Below, one piece after another: positions 9,641 through 18,479 of a stretch of DNA of 64,000 nt. The DNA comes from Simiduia aestuariiviva (lineage in GTDB: Bacteria; Pseudomonadota; Gammaproteobacteria; Pseudomonadales; Cellvibrionaceae), in the NCBI RefSeq assembly GCF_014192475.1, contig NZ_JACHXZ010000001.1, positions 916,110-980,109 of the forward strand. Reading direction: 5' to 3'. The notes below the pieces were generated by a model, which had not been told where the DNA came from, searched no databases, and saw nothing but the letters and a program-made list of their open reading frames with translations. Each line of letters begins with the position of its first letter. Positions within the stretch are counted from its first letter, which is position 1. The translations under genes and the position numbers were made by a program.

Positions 9641-11785
9641 CTAGGGGCAGTTGCCGATAATAAAATAGTTGGGTGCTGTTTGCGCCAAGGTGCTGCTGTA
9701 GTAGGTGTTATACAGGCCCATGTAGCCGCCAGATCCCTTTGCGTAGGCATAACCACCGCTGGTGGTGGCGCGACCGGCCTGCACGTGACTGTAGTTACTC
9801 GCGGTGGTTTGGGTGCATTGGTATTCCCCGTCAGGCGTGCTGTCACAGACGTTGCCAATGCCATCGCCGTCATTATCGGCTTGATCGGCATTGGGGGTGG
9901 CGGGGCAGTTGTCTACCGCATCGGCAACGCCATCACCATCGGCGTCTGGGGTAGGGTCGCCGTCGGGCGTGCTGTCGCAGGCGTTGCCGATGCCGTCGCC
10001 ATCGTTATCGGCTTGATCGGTGTTGGCAGCGTTAGGGCAATTGTCTGCACTGTCGGCAATGCCATCGCCGTCGGCGTCTTCGATGCTTGCGCCACTGCAG
10101 GCCTGCGTTGGGCCGTTGCAGCTGGGTTCGCCGTCGGCAATCCATTCGCATTGGTTGTTGCCGGCGCTGTACTCGCGCATGGTAAACGCGCTGGTACCAA
10201 AGGCGAGGTAACATGCGGAATAGCCATCGCCCCACGTGATGTGGCCGGCATTAATGTGATGGTTGTAATTGCCAGTAGAGCCGGCATCGACGGTGAAGCT
10301 CACGCTGCTTTGGCTTGAGAGCGAAGTGCTATCGGTGGCTGTTACCGTGGCCGTATTTTGGCCGCCGGGCAAATTACACTGTTCGGCGCTGAACTGGTTG
10401 CCCGTCAGCGTCGCCATTTGTGTGCCGTTGCTAAAGCTGACGCTGACGCTGCTTAGATTATTGTTGTCGTCGTACACGGTGCCTGTGACAGTTGCGCACT
10501 GGCCATTGAGCGTGGCGTTGACTGATTGAATGACCGGTGCTGTGGCCGGCGGTTCTGGGCCCACCCGTTGCGTTAGCACCGTGGCCGGTGAGGTAACGGC
10601 GCCCTCATTGTCTGTGGCAGTCACGGTTATTTGATATAAATCGTCGGCTAAATTGTTGGCGCTGACACTAAAGTTGTCTGCGCCATCGGTGCTGATGCTT
10701 AGGGTGATCAATGGCGTGCTGGAATCGAAGTCGTCGATTGCGACAGTGACCGAGGCCACACTGCCTTCGAGGTCCGTTGCGCGCCCGGATACCTGCAAGC
10801 TATTGCCGTTGGCAAAGGCCGTCACATTGCTCAAAGTAGGTGCGGTATTGCGGCTTACGCGTTGATTATTGTTTTTGAAAAACTCGCCGAGATAGCTGGC
10901 GTAGTTGATGCTGGCGCTGCTGATATAGCTGCCAGAGGCGCCGGTGCCACCGGACCAGCTATGGTCGAGATTGTTCAGCCACAGCATCGACACGCGGCCG
11001 TCTTCCCATAAAAATTGCTGCGCGGTCTTATTGCCTTCGCTGAGGGTTTGACTACCACTTTGCAAGGCGACACCGTAAACCCCCGCCATGCCGTTGGCAT
11101 TTTGTTGGTTGTAACAAGTGTCGACGGTAGTGTCTTTATCGCCATGCGCAATGGAGGCTATCTGGGTTGCAAAGTGGGTGGCAAAGCTGCCCGCGTAGCT
11201 GTTGCATCGACTGGTAACATTGGCACTTTCACAGGTGCCAATGGCGCCGCTGGAGCTGGTGCCAATGCTGGGGCCAGCGCTGATGCCCATGCCGGCGAAT
11301 ACGTCGGGCGCAAGGCAGGCAGTGGTGTTGGCAAAGGCGGCGCCAGAGCTGAGGCCCGCTATGTACACTTGATCGGCATCGATATTGCGACTGCTGTCAC
11401 TGCTCAAGCTAGTGGCGAGCGAAATCAAGTTTTTGTAATCCTTGTGGTTGCGCGATTTCGTGCTGTCCCAGTAGTGCCAACAGCTGTAGCCAGACTTATT
11501 CATCGCGTCGGGCACGGCCACCACCATGCCGTACTGTTCAGCGGCCAATTCCAGATTCGCCGTTTTATAGGCATCGATACTTTGCGTGCAGCCGTGCAGC
11601 ACAATCAGTAACGATTTGCCAGAGCCAATGGGCGATAGGCTATTGGGGGTATAGATGTGAACCCGATTAAAGCCACCAACGGCGACATTGCTTTGCCAGC
11701 TGCCTGCGTGGGCAGGTAAGTGCATTAACAGCAGGGTGCATAGGGTGATCAGCGCCACCGATGGTGCGCGAAGTAGATTGTTCAT
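9641..11785 (-). CDS. Secreted PHB-depolymerase-family esterase with Ig-like domains and thrombospondin type-3 repeats
   Basis: 714 residues from the ATG at 11785, chosen because a clean signal peptide starts there ([16 protein letters not shown], cleavage after AHA-27); the upstream extension to 11947 is Pro/Arg-rich and unlike an exported N terminus. Order: PHB depolymerase/LpqC-type esterase domain (about 30-330; VLHGCTQS near 63, GLSSGA with Ser146); two Ig/cadherin-like domains (about 345-520); a Cys-containing aromatic module ([16 protein letters not shown]); two calcium-binding thrombospondin type-3 units (about 570-653); and a second aromatic module ([16 protein letters not shown]). 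The aromatic modules resemble substrate-binding ends of bacterial PHA depolymerases. It probably binds and hydrolyses PHA or another polyester outside the cell. Confidence 0.88.
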   Translation of the reverse strand: MNNLLRAPSVALITLCTLLLMHLPAHAGSWQSNVAVGGFNRVHIYTPNSLSPIGSGKSLLIVLHGCTQSIDAYKTANLELAAEQYGMVVAVPDAMNKSGYSCWHYWDSTKSRNHKDYKNLISLATSLSSDSSRNIDADQVYIAGLSSGAAFANTTACLAPDVFAGMGISAGPSIGTSSSGAIGTCESANVTSRCNSYAGSFATHFATQIASIAHGDKDTTVDTCYNQQNANGMAGVYGVALQSGSQTLSEGNKTAQQFLWEDGRVSMLWLNNLDHSWSGGTGASGSYISSASINYASYLGEFFKNNNQRVSRNTAPTLSNVTAFANGNSLQVSGRATDLEGSVASVTVAIDDFDSSTPLITLSISTDGADNFSVSANNLADDLYQITVTATDNEGAVTSPATVLTQRVGPEPPATAPVIQSVNATLNGQCATVTGTVYDDNNNLSSVSVSFSNGTQMATLTGNQFSAEQCNLPGGQNTATVTATDSTSLSSQSSVSFTVDAGSTGNYNHHINAGHITWGDGYSACYLAFGTSAFTMREYSAGNNQCEWIADGEPSCNGPTQACSGASIEDADGDGIADSADNCPNAANTDQADNDGDGIGNACDSTPDGDPTPDADGDGVADAVDNCPATPNADQADNDGDGIGNVCDSTPDGEYQCTQTTASNYSHVQAGRATTSGGYAYAKGSGGYMGLYNTYYSSTLAQTAPNYFIIGNCP
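9827..10078 (-). repeat. Two thrombospondin type-3 (DxDxDG) repeat units inside the esterase gene
   Basis: Two units of about 40-44 codons, each encoding DADGDG(I/V)[18 protein letters not shown] and CDSTPDG. They give matching blocks of DNA. In this family the Asp runs bind calcium and the repeats act as a stiff spacer between catalytic and C-terminal binding domains. Confidence 0.85.
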
Positions 11786-12120
11786 TGCATTGCTCCAAAC
11801 ACGTATTGTTATGGTGTGGTTTGAGCCGGCGCCTAGGGCGCGCAGATTGCTGGAAGACCGATACCGCAGGTGTGACCAGGCCGATTGGCTCGGGCTCGGT
11901 GGGGGTGGGCGTCGTGCTAGCGAATAAATCGACAACACCTGCGCCATATTGACGGTGCGACGGCGGTCAGTGCGCGCCCATCCCCTTTGCCTCCATGGCA
12001 GCGCTAATTACCCTAGCAGTCTGTACCAACCGCACCACTAGACCTTGGTATTAGGGGCTGTATTGGCTGGGCTGTGGCGCGCCCCTAGCGTGATAGCGGC
12101 GCGCTAGGGGCCCAGGCAGG
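11786..12120. other. Intergenic region with one hairpin near 12081-12111
   Basis: 335 bases upstream of the esterase gene and downstream of the leftward lipocalin-sized gene. A stem GCCCCTAGCG / CGCTAGGGGC with an 11-base loop lies at 12081-12111, just past that gene's stop, and is a possible weak terminator. Nothing else is recognisable. Confidence 0.4.
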
Positions 12121-12663
12121 CTATTTAAAGGTGGGGGTTTGGTTCTCGACGGGTGTGTAGTGCACTGTATGGGTAGAGGCGATCTCTTGGCCTTTTTTAA
12201 AGGCAGAACTCATGGTCAGAACGCCCGACGGTGACAGCGAGGCCGTGGAAATAACTTGCGTAATGCCGTCTTGATTGCCTTTGACCGTTTCAATACTAAT
12301 TAATTTTCCATCTTCAAAGTGGGACCTGCCCTCCGTGTAAAATCCCGCCGTGGTGAAGTAGTAAAAGCGCAACGACTGTTGGGTTTTGTCGTAAAAAATA
12401 ATGGATTCGCCACCGTACTCACCCTTGTTTATAGAGTGTAGAATGCGCACGGCTGTGCCGTTGAGCGCTCGCTCCCAGCGTGCAATATCCACCAGCTTCT
12501 TTTGGTTCTCACCGTCAAATTCAGCGCGGTATGTGGTGCCGAGGAATGGGCGGAGTTGCTCCAGTTCGGGTATGAGATATGCCCGCGCCGCAGAATCGGC
12601 AAGGCCGTGATGCAGCGGTAAACTGACGAGTAAAATGATCAACAGCAGTCTGGTAGTCCACAT
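12121..12663 (-). CDS. Exported protein of unknown function
   Basis: 180 residues with a clear signal peptide (LLLIILLVSLPLHHGLA, cleavage near residue 22). The mature part is rich in beta strands: FLGTTYRAEFDG, GESIIFYDKTQQSLRFYYFTTAGFYTEGRSHFEDGKLISIETVKG. This layout is reminiscent of small lipocalin-like or DUF1579-like beta-barrel proteins that report on the fate of a bound ligand, but I do not recognise a specific family. It is divergent from the DUF3088 gene, with 49 bases between the two starts, so the promoters overlap. Confidence 0.65.
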   Translation of the reverse strand: MWTTRLLLIILLVSLPLHHGLADSAARAYLIPELEQLRPFLGTTYRAEFDGENQKKLVDIARWERALNGTAVRILHSINKGEYGGESIIFYDKTQQSLRFYYFTTAGFYTEGRSHFEDGKLISIETVKGNQDGITQVISTASLSPSGVLTMSSAFKKGQEIASTHTVHYTPVENQTPTFK

Positions 12664-12712
12664 GCTAGGCTTCCACTTCTATGTAATTGATTAAATAGGT
12701 TCTAGCAGAATA

Positions 12713-13057
12713 ATGAATGCGCCAATCAAACCCAAATTATTTTTATTGAAACCCGGTTACGGCGACGGGGGCAATCAATTTTGCCCCGATTGCGCGCTGG
12801 TGCTGGGTTATCTCCAATACGAGCCGGCGATGGCTTCAGTGGTCGACATTGAGTTAATCGATTTTACTCGCCCAAGGCAACAACTGGTGACATTGTTGGG
12901 TGAGGATTTACAAAACAGTCCGGCACTGATTTTTCCAGAGGGCGTATTGCCCAATGATGTGTCGGTATCGCCCATTACGGGCAGGGCCTATCTCAATGAT
13001 GGACGGGCGATCTGTCACTGGCTTGGCAGCACCTTTGGTGGCCTCGTACCTTCCTGA
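12713..13057 (+). CDS. DUF3088-like protein
   Basis: 114 residues. The sequence KPKLFLLKPGYGD, QFCPDCALVLGYL (CxxC in a thioredoxin-like position, Cys near residues 24 and 27), IDFTRPRQQLVTLLGE and SPALIFPEG fits the small DUF3088 family, which is predicted to adopt a thioredoxin-like fold. No function is established. It sits 38 bases ahead of an SDR gene in the same direction and is probably co-transcribed with it. The ribosome binding site is weak (AGCAGAA). Confidence 0.65.
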   Translation: MNAPIKPKLFLLKPGYGDGGNQFCPDCALVLGYLQYEPAMASVVDIELIDFTRPRQQLVTLLGEDLQNSPALIFPEGVLPNDVSVSPITGRAYLNDGRAICHWLGSTFGGLVPS

Positions 13058-13095
13058 ATCGCTGTGGACCTTTCAACAATGTTTAAGGAGTTACT

Positions 13096-13755
13096 ATGCA
13101 CCTAGTCATCACCGGCGCCAACCGCGGCATTGGCTTGGCCTTTACCGAACAATACCGCGCTCAGGGACATCAAGTGACGGCGGTCTGTCGGCAGGCGAGT
13201 GAGCCCCTAAAAGCCAGTGGCGCCCGCATTATTGATGGCATTGATGTCACTGATGCAAACGGTATTGCAGAGTTGCAATCGGCGTTGGCGGGCGAGGCGG
13301 TCGACCTGCTAATCAACAATGCCGGGCTCTTGGTCGGCGATAGCTTAGCTGATCTGAATTGGACCCAATTGGAGCGTCAGTTTGCTGTGAACACCTTGGG
13401 ACCTTTGCGGGTTACTCAGGCGTTGCTGGCGAACTTAAAGCGCGGATCTAAAGTGGCGCTGATTACGAGTCGCATGGGATCTGTTGCCGACAATGGCTCG
13501 GGCGGATATTACGGTTATCGGATGTCAAAATCGGCGTTAAATATTGCCGGTAAATCCTTGGCTGTGGATTTAAAGCCCCTCGGTATTGCCGTTGGCTTAT
13601 TCCACCCCGGCTTTGTACAAACTGAAATGGTTAATCACGCTGGCGACATAAGCGCCGATGTGGCCGCCAGCCGGTTAATTATGAGAATTGATGAGCTGAC
13701 CATGGAGACCACAGGTAGCTTCCGCCACTCCAACGGTGAAGCGCTGCCCTGGTAG
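13096..13755 (+). CDS. Short-chain dehydrogenase/reductase
   Basis: 219 residues. Classical SDR marks: TGANRGIG (residues 7-14) for NAD(P) binding, NNAG near 75, and the active-site YRMSK near 150 preceded by a Ser-containing ITSRMGSV strand. It belongs to the short sniffer/CsgA-like subgroup (RxTQALLANLKRGSKVALI). AAGGAG precedes the ATG. The substrate is unknown. It converges with the heme A synthase gene, with only 33 bases between the stops. Confidence 0.88.
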   Translation: MHLVITGANRGIGLAFTEQYRAQGHQVTAVCRQASEPLKASGARIIDGIDVTDANGIAELQSALAGEAVDLLINNAGLLVGDSLADLNWTQLERQFAVNTLGPLRVTQALLANLKRGSKVALITSRMGSVADNGSGGYYGYRMSKSALNIAGKSLAVDLKPLGIAVGLFHPGFVQTEMVNHAGDISADVAASRLIMRIDELTMETTGSFRHSNGEALPW

Positions 13756-13788
13756 GCGGCTAGGGGGAAGCTAATAGCCGGCTACATT

Positions 13789-14817
13789 TTATTGGCGCGG
13801 CAACCGCACGCTGTGGGCCAAATAGATCGCGCAGGTGAACAACACAATGGCGACACCCTGATGAGTGGCGGCCAAGGTAATGGGCACTTGGTGCAGTAAC
13901 GTAGCAATGCCAAGGCTCACTTGTGCGGCCAGCGCCAGTAGTAACAAGATTACAGCGAGTTTCGTTTGCCGCGCGGGTTTGCTGCGCCAGATGCCGACGC
14001 TGAGTGCTGCGCAAATCAGAATTAAGGCATAGGCAAACATGCGGTGGTTGAATTGAATGGTGGTCAGATCTTCAAATGCCGCTAGCCAGACGGGTGTCGT
14101 GGCATAGAGTTGGGCGGGAATAAAACTGTCGCCCATCAGCGGCCAGGTGGGGTACACCAAGCCCGCTCGAGTGCCCGCTACCAATGCGCCGGAGAGGATC
14201 ATCAAAAACAATAAGCCGCAAAGCGTTTGCGTGCGCACTGCAAAACGTTGCGCAGCACCGCGCTGTTGCAATAACCCCAGAGCAATCCAGACCATGACGC
14301 CATAGATAAGCACCGCCATGCCCAAGTGTGCCGCCAACCGGTATTGGCTGACGCGGGGGTTGTCCACCAGACCACTCTTGACCATGTACCAGCCGAGCAC
14401 ACCTTGTAGTCCGCCCAAAATAAAAAGAAACCATAGCTTGGGCGTCAGCCCTGCCTTGATCCGGCCTGCGAAAAGGAAGTACAAAAACGGTAGTAAAAAC
14501 AATAGGCCAATGATGCGGCCGAGCAGGCGGTGGCCGTATTCATAGTAAAAGATGTTTTTGAACTCATCCAGGCTCATGCCTCGATTGACCTGCTGGTATT
14601 CGGGAAATGCTTTGTAGCGATCGAACTCTTCGTGCCACTCAGCCTCATTGAGCGGCGGCAATATCCCTGTGACAGGTTTCCAGTCGACGATGGACAAGCC
14701 CGATTCCGTCAGCCGAGTCACGCCACCCAAAATAATCATGCAAAAAATAACGGCAGCGCAAAACAATAGCCACTGGGCAATGCGTTGGTCGTTCAGTCGG
14801 TCTTGGGAGTCGATCAT
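13789..14817 (-). CDS. ctaA: Heme A synthase, COX15/CtaA family
   Basis: 342 residues, eight membrane segments, of the longer COX15-type. Conserved features: GGVTRLTESGLSIVDWKPVTGILPP at residues about 32-56, YYEYGHRLLGR (His ligand), LQGVLGWYMVKSGL, RLAAHLGMA, IQFNHRMFAY and ATHQGVAI, which together supply the heme-binding histidines. It oxidises heme O to heme A for cytochrome aa3 oxidase. No ctaB or cox genes lie next to it in the window, so it is detached from the oxidase cluster here. Confidence 0.93.
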   Translation of the reverse strand: MIDSQDRLNDQRIAQWLLFCAAVIFCMIILGGVTRLTESGLSIVDWKPVTGILPPLNEAEWHEEFDRYKAFPEYQQVNRGMSLDEFKNIFYYEYGHRLLGRIIGLLFLLPFLYFLFAGRIKAGLTPKLWFLFILGGLQGVLGWYMVKSGLVDNPRVSQYRLAAHLGMAVLIYGVMVWIALGLLQQRGAAQRFAVRTQTLCGLLFLMILSGALVAGTRAGLVYPTWPLMGDSFIPAQLYATTPVWLAAFEDLTTIQFNHRMFAYALILICAALSVGIWRSKPARQTKLAVILLLLALAAQVSLGIATLLHQVPITLAATHQGVAIVLFTCAIYLAHSVRLPRQ

Positions 14818-14880
14818 ATGTTCAGTCTGTCATTATTTTTTTGAAGGCTAAACATACTGAGCTGGTGTAATAAATGCAAT

Positions 14881-14915
14881 ACAAATACCTTAGCTTTGTG
14901 TTCTAAGGTATTTGT
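14881..14915 (-). terminator. Candidate terminator downstream of the outer-membrane protein gene
   Basis: Perfect 13-base arms ACAAATACCTTAG / CTAAGGTATTTGT with a nine-base loop, 24 bases after the stop of the leftward gene at 14939. The downstream tract on the minus strand is only mildly T-rich. It also lies upstream of the heme A synthase start, isolating the two genes. Confidence 0.5.
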
Positions 14916-14938
14916 ATTCTGGTGCAGAAAAAGGAGGT

Positions 14939-15451
14939 TTAGAAGCCGATATTGAGAGATGCAGAAATAAAATTCACGTCCTGTTCAATGACGGTTGCTT
15001 CGATTTCAAATGCTGCGGAATCGCCAGCTTTAAAGCCAATGCCGACACCTGCAGATAGGCCAGTATCGCTCATGCTACCTATCTTTTCATTTAATACACC
15101 TGCTCTACCTTTAAAGTAAACAGAGCCAGGGCTGCGGTATACCGCGTAGGCAGCAAGAGTTCGAATATCGATATCGATGCTACGGCTACCATAGCCGTAG
15201 TTAATATCATAACTTCCACCTGACAAGGTGTCTGTGTATTGCGCTTCAACTGCAAAACCGTCGTTGAAGTGATAGCCCACCTGCAGGCCTGCATTGAATA
15301 AAGGGTCGACATTATCAACATCGACAGCCATAAAGCCCAGTGTGCCGCCCCCGTAAAAGCCATTCCTTTCCGAGTGATTCGAATTGGTGTCTGCAATTGC
15401 GGTTGACATCAATGTGGTGAACATTGCGCCAAGTAAGCCATGTTTAAGCAT
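14939..15451 (-). CDS. Outer-membrane beta-barrel protein
   Basis: 170 residues from the ATG at 15451, where a signal peptide begins (MLKHGLLGAMFTTLMSTAIA). The rest alternates as in an eight-stranded OmpA/OmpX-like barrel: GFYGGGTLGFMAVDV, NAGLQVGYHFNDGFAVEAQYT, IDIDIRTLAAYAVYR, VYFKGRAGVLNEKI, GLSAGVGIGFKAGDSAAFEIEATV, and a C-terminal strand ending in Phe (SASLNIGF), the usual BAM recognition signature. Function beyond outer-membrane location is unknown. An upstream in-frame ATG at 15511 would add a non-signal extension and is rejected. Confidence 0.8.
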   Translation of the reverse strand: MLKHGLLGAMFTTLMSTAIADTNSNHSERNGFYGGGTLGFMAVDVDNVDPLFNAGLQVGYHFNDGFAVEAQYTDTLSGGSYDINYGYGSRSIDIDIRTLAAYAVYRSPGSVYFKGRAGVLNEKIGSMSDTGLSAGVGIGFKAGDSAAFEIEATVIEQDVNFISASLNIGF

Positions 15452-15628
15452 TTTTACATCCCGGTAATGTTTTAACGAACAGTAATTAAGCGCGGCTATC
15501 CTAACTAACAATTTTAAATAGTCAACTTATATGCTTTGCCTAGTTAATGTGAGGCAATTTATTGTTGGCAAGTAAGGTAGTTACTATCTGTTAGTAATTT
15601 GGGCCTGCCAGTATTTTGGACCTGTTAG

Positions 15629-17323
15629 TTATTTGGGTGCCCGCCAGCGCTGCTCGCCCGCGACCCAGGTTTCATCCACGGTGATTTGCCACAGTTGGTG
15701 CGCCGGCAGGGTGTAGGGATCTTGCTCCAATAGTATAAAATCTGCCCATTTGCCGGGCTCTAGTGTGCCCACTTGATTTTCCATATGCGCAGCCCAAGCG
15801 TTATCACGCGTAAAAATACGCAATGCTTCACCTACGCTCACCGCTTGATCCGCGCGCCATCCTTTTACCGGTAAGTTGTTATGATCTTGTCGCGTTACCG
15901 CGGCGTGAATGCCGAAAAAGGGGTTGGCCGACTCCACGGGAAAATCTGAGCCAAAGGCCATGCGGGTGCCGCCTTTGAGCAGCGTTTGCCAAGCATAGGC
16001 ACCCGTCAAACGAGACTGACCCAAGCGATCTTCGGCCATGTGCATGTCACTGGTGGCATGGGTGGGCTGCATCGATGCGATAAGGTTGAGATTGGAGAGG
16101 CGCTTCAAATCCGTCGGCTCGATGACCTGGGCATGCTCAATGCGGTGGCGCAGCGCAGAATTGCCGCCGCGTTTAAAAAGCACTTCAAAATTATCTAGCA
16201 CTTGCCGATTGGCTTGATCGCCAATGGCGTGCACGCAAATTTGAAATTGGTGTTTATCAATTGCGGTAAACAGGTCCATGAGTGCCTGTTGGCTGGTGAG
16301 GTGTAAGCCGCGATTGCCTGGGTCATCGGCATAATCTGCTAACAGAGCCGCACCTCGACTGCCCAGCGCGCCATCGGCGTAGAGTTTGACACTTCGAATA
16401 CTGAGGGTGTCATTGGCATCTGCAATTGGGCCGGTTTTTAACCAGTTTAGTAGCGATTTATCACTGCCATCGAGCATGCCATAAACGCGAATGGGCAGGC
16501 CACCTTGTGCCGCGCGCAGCGTGAGCAGATCAATCATGGGTTGACCAATGCCCGCATCGTGTACACCCGTTACCCCCAAACTCAGCAGGTGATTAAACGC
16601 AAGGTTGAGTGTGCGCTCTCGTTCTGCCGCACTTGTACTGGGTAATTTACTGGTCACGTATGTAATGGCATTATCGATTAGCACACCCGTGGCGCGACCC
16701 TTGGCATCGCGCACGATTTGACCGCCCGCCGGATCAACTGTGGTGTTATCGATGCCCGCTATTGACAGGGCTTTGCTGTTAACCCACACGGCGTGGCCGT
16801 CTACCCGTTCAAGCACAATGGGTTTGTCGATGTTTAGCGCATCTAAATGTGCCGCTGTGGGAAATTGCTTGCCATCCCAATTTTCTTGATTCCAACCACG
16901 CCCCCCGATCCAGAGTGCATTCGTTGATTGCGCGGCAAATTGCGCGACTTTGTTAGCGGCCGCTTGTGCTGAAGACGCATCGCGTAAATCGACGCTGGCG
17001 AGCAACTGCGCTAATCCGGCGAGGTGTCCGTGGGCGTCAATCAAGCCGGGCAGTAAAACGCGGCCCCGCCCGTTGATGCGCTGGGTCTTGCCGTTGGCAA
17101 GTTTTGCGATTTGATCGGGGTCGGTGGTTAGCACCCGGCCGTCTCGAATAAACAGTGAACTGAATCTGGTGGGGGTTGTTTTGGCAGAGCCTTGGCTGTG
17201 GGTGTAGCCTCGGACATTGTCAATGATCAGGTCGTCTGCTGCGGCAGGCGAGGCAGTAAACATTAACGTAAGGCTACAGAGTGCAATTTTAAGGTGCGGT
17301 GTTAGGTAGCGAATCAACGGCAT
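15629..17323 (-). CDS. Exported YtcJ-like amidohydrolase
   Basis: 564 residues with a signal peptide (LKIALCSLTLMFTASPAAA). Metal-dependent amidohydrolase of the YtcJ/NfdA type: LPGLIDAHGHLAGL (HxH), VDGHAVWVNSKAL, TGVHDAGIG, CVHAIGDQANRQVLDNF, LRHRIEHAQVI, and FGSDFPVESANPFFGIHAAVTR. Family members hydrolyse N-formyl or related amide bonds; the substrate here is unknown. The lone gene is flanked by gaps on both sides and has no obvious partner. Confidence 0.88.
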   Translation of the reverse strand: MPLIRYLTPHLKIALCSLTLMFTASPAAADDLIIDNVRGYTHSQGSAKTTPTRFSSLFIRDGRVLTTDPDQIAKLANGKTQRINGRGRVLLPGLIDAHGHLAGLAQLLASVDLRDASSAQAAANKVAQFAAQSTNALWIGGRGWNQENWDGKQFPTAAHLDALNIDKPIVLERVDGHAVWVNSKALSIAGIDNTTVDPAGGQIVRDAKGRATGVLIDNAITYVTSKLPSTSAAERERTLNLAFNHLLSLGVTGVHDAGIGQPMIDLLTLRAAQGGLPIRVYGMLDGSDKSLLNWLKTGPIADANDTLSIRSVKLYADGALGSRGAALLADYADDPGNRGLHLTSQQALMDLFTAIDKHQFQICVHAIGDQANRQVLDNFEVLFKRGGNSALRHRIEHAQVIEPTDLKRLSNLNLIASMQPTHATSDMHMAEDRLGQSRLTGAYAWQTLLKGGTRMAFGSDFPVESANPFFGIHAAVTRQDHNNLPVKGWRADQAVSVGEALRIFTRDNAWAAHMENQVGTLEPGKWADFILLEQDPYTLPAHQLWQITVDETWVAGEQRWRAPK

Positions 17324-17545
17324 GGCGAACCCCTCGTGAACGTGTTGTGGTTATGGGTTTGGGCAACGAGAAGGGGCGAGTGTAACAGTGAGGCGCCACA
17401 TGGCAAATCAATGGGACCCAAGCTTTTATAAAATGAGGTAGTTCGGTGCCAATCACTGGTGCGAAACGTCACTGCGCTTATGGGGCGCAGCGCGTCAATG
17501 GGAGATGCCGCCAAAGGGAAACGTGGGTATACGCTGGCAGAAAAA

Positions 17546-18010
17546 TCAGTGAAAGAAAACCCGGCGCTCTCGGGTTTTCCTGCGATCGGGAGTGATGGCC
17601 CAGCCGCGGTGTAACAAGCGACGGTCTACCGAGAGGCGGCGGTTGTCGGCGCGGCGATCTTCGTAACCCTCGGGACTGCTGTCTTGCATCCAACAGTCTC
17701 CGCCTAGCCCATTGACGTAATCGACGAGCTTTTGTGCTGATTCGTGGTCGGTATTGTGTTTGATAACGACGGGGTAGCCACTCGCCAGTTGTTGACGCGT
17801 GTGATCGCTGAATGAAAATTTTAACTGCAATTTTTGTAGCAGCGCCATGGATTTGGAGGGGTCAATGTATTTGTCTATAAAGAGTACATCGAGACCGGTT
17901 GGCTGCTCATTCGCATCGGTATCGCCATTGGCATGGGTGTGAACGGAAAAGTGCTGCTGTTCCTGTGACTGAGCGATTGATTGTTGTGGATTTTTCGCGG
18001 TCTGAGTCAT
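17546..18010 (-). CDS. Hypothetical protein with Arg-rich tail
   Basis: 154 residues. AAGGAGAT lies upstream of the ATG, so it is a real gene. The first 40 residues are polar and Gln/His-rich. Then comes a small alpha/beta segment (DVLFIDKYIDPSKSMALL, FSFSDHTRQQLASGYPVVIKHN, ESAQKLVDYVNGLGGDCWM) that looks like a ribosomal L7/L12 C-terminal-type fold. The tail is strongly basic with repeated D/N-RR pairs (EDRRADNRRLSVDRR, DRRKTRERR). No catalytic motif is visible. It could be a cytoplasmic regulator or nucleic-acid/PilZ-partner-like protein, but I do not recognise it. Confidence 0.6.
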   Translation of the reverse strand: MTQTAKNPQQSIAQSQEQQHFSVHTHANGDTDANEQPTGLDVLFIDKYIDPSKSMALLQKLQLKFSFSDHTRQQLASGYPVVIKHNTDHESAQKLVDYVNGLGGDCWMQDSSPEGYEDRRADNRRLSVDRRLLHRGWAITPDRRKTRERRVFFH

Positions 18011-18479
18011 TGTTCTATCTCCTTATGCCTGGTGAGAGCGGCGTCTATCCATGTAACGCGAGTAAAGCTGATCGTGCGGCGCGGCGTTAATCGCGTGGCT
18101 GGCAAAATCGTATTCGTTTGTAGCTTTTATAACATTGGTGTTTTTCGTGGCTTTTGAATCATTCGAAGCTTTCAAGCTATTCCTGTCGATAACGTAACGC
18201 TCATGAAATCTACACGCATCCTCACGAAGTGCTCACGCAAATCTCACACAATCCACACAACCCACAGGAAGCTCGCTCAAATTCATCCGTTCGAAAAATC
18301 AATTTTCCAACCATAGCTGTCTTGCAGTCTATCAAGAGTCAGTATGGTTAAAAAAGGCCAATTGGCAATAAGTAAGGGGCAAGATATATGGGTGATTGGC
18401 GCTTAAAACATCTTTGGCGGAAAACATTACCCAAATGATCAGGTTCAGCTGGGTAAAGTCTCCGCTCGAGTCGATGATA
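18011..18479. other. Gene-free interval
   Basis: 469 bases between the two leftward genes. The stretch around 18100-18360 is AT-richer than the flanks. It probably carries the promoter of the 17546-18010 gene. I see no RNA gene, repeat or clear hairpin in it. Confidence 0.4.

Noticed and set aside
9680-10318. Long rightward open frame of 212 codons opposite the thrombospondin repeats
   Set aside because: It is antisense to the DxDxDG repeat-coding region; its Ala/Val/Ile/Gly-rich low-complexity product is what the complement of those codons gives. No ribosome binding site.
11015-11611. Rightward 198-codon frame opposite the esterase catalytic domain
   Set aside because: Antisense to a well-supported lipase-box domain and low complexity.
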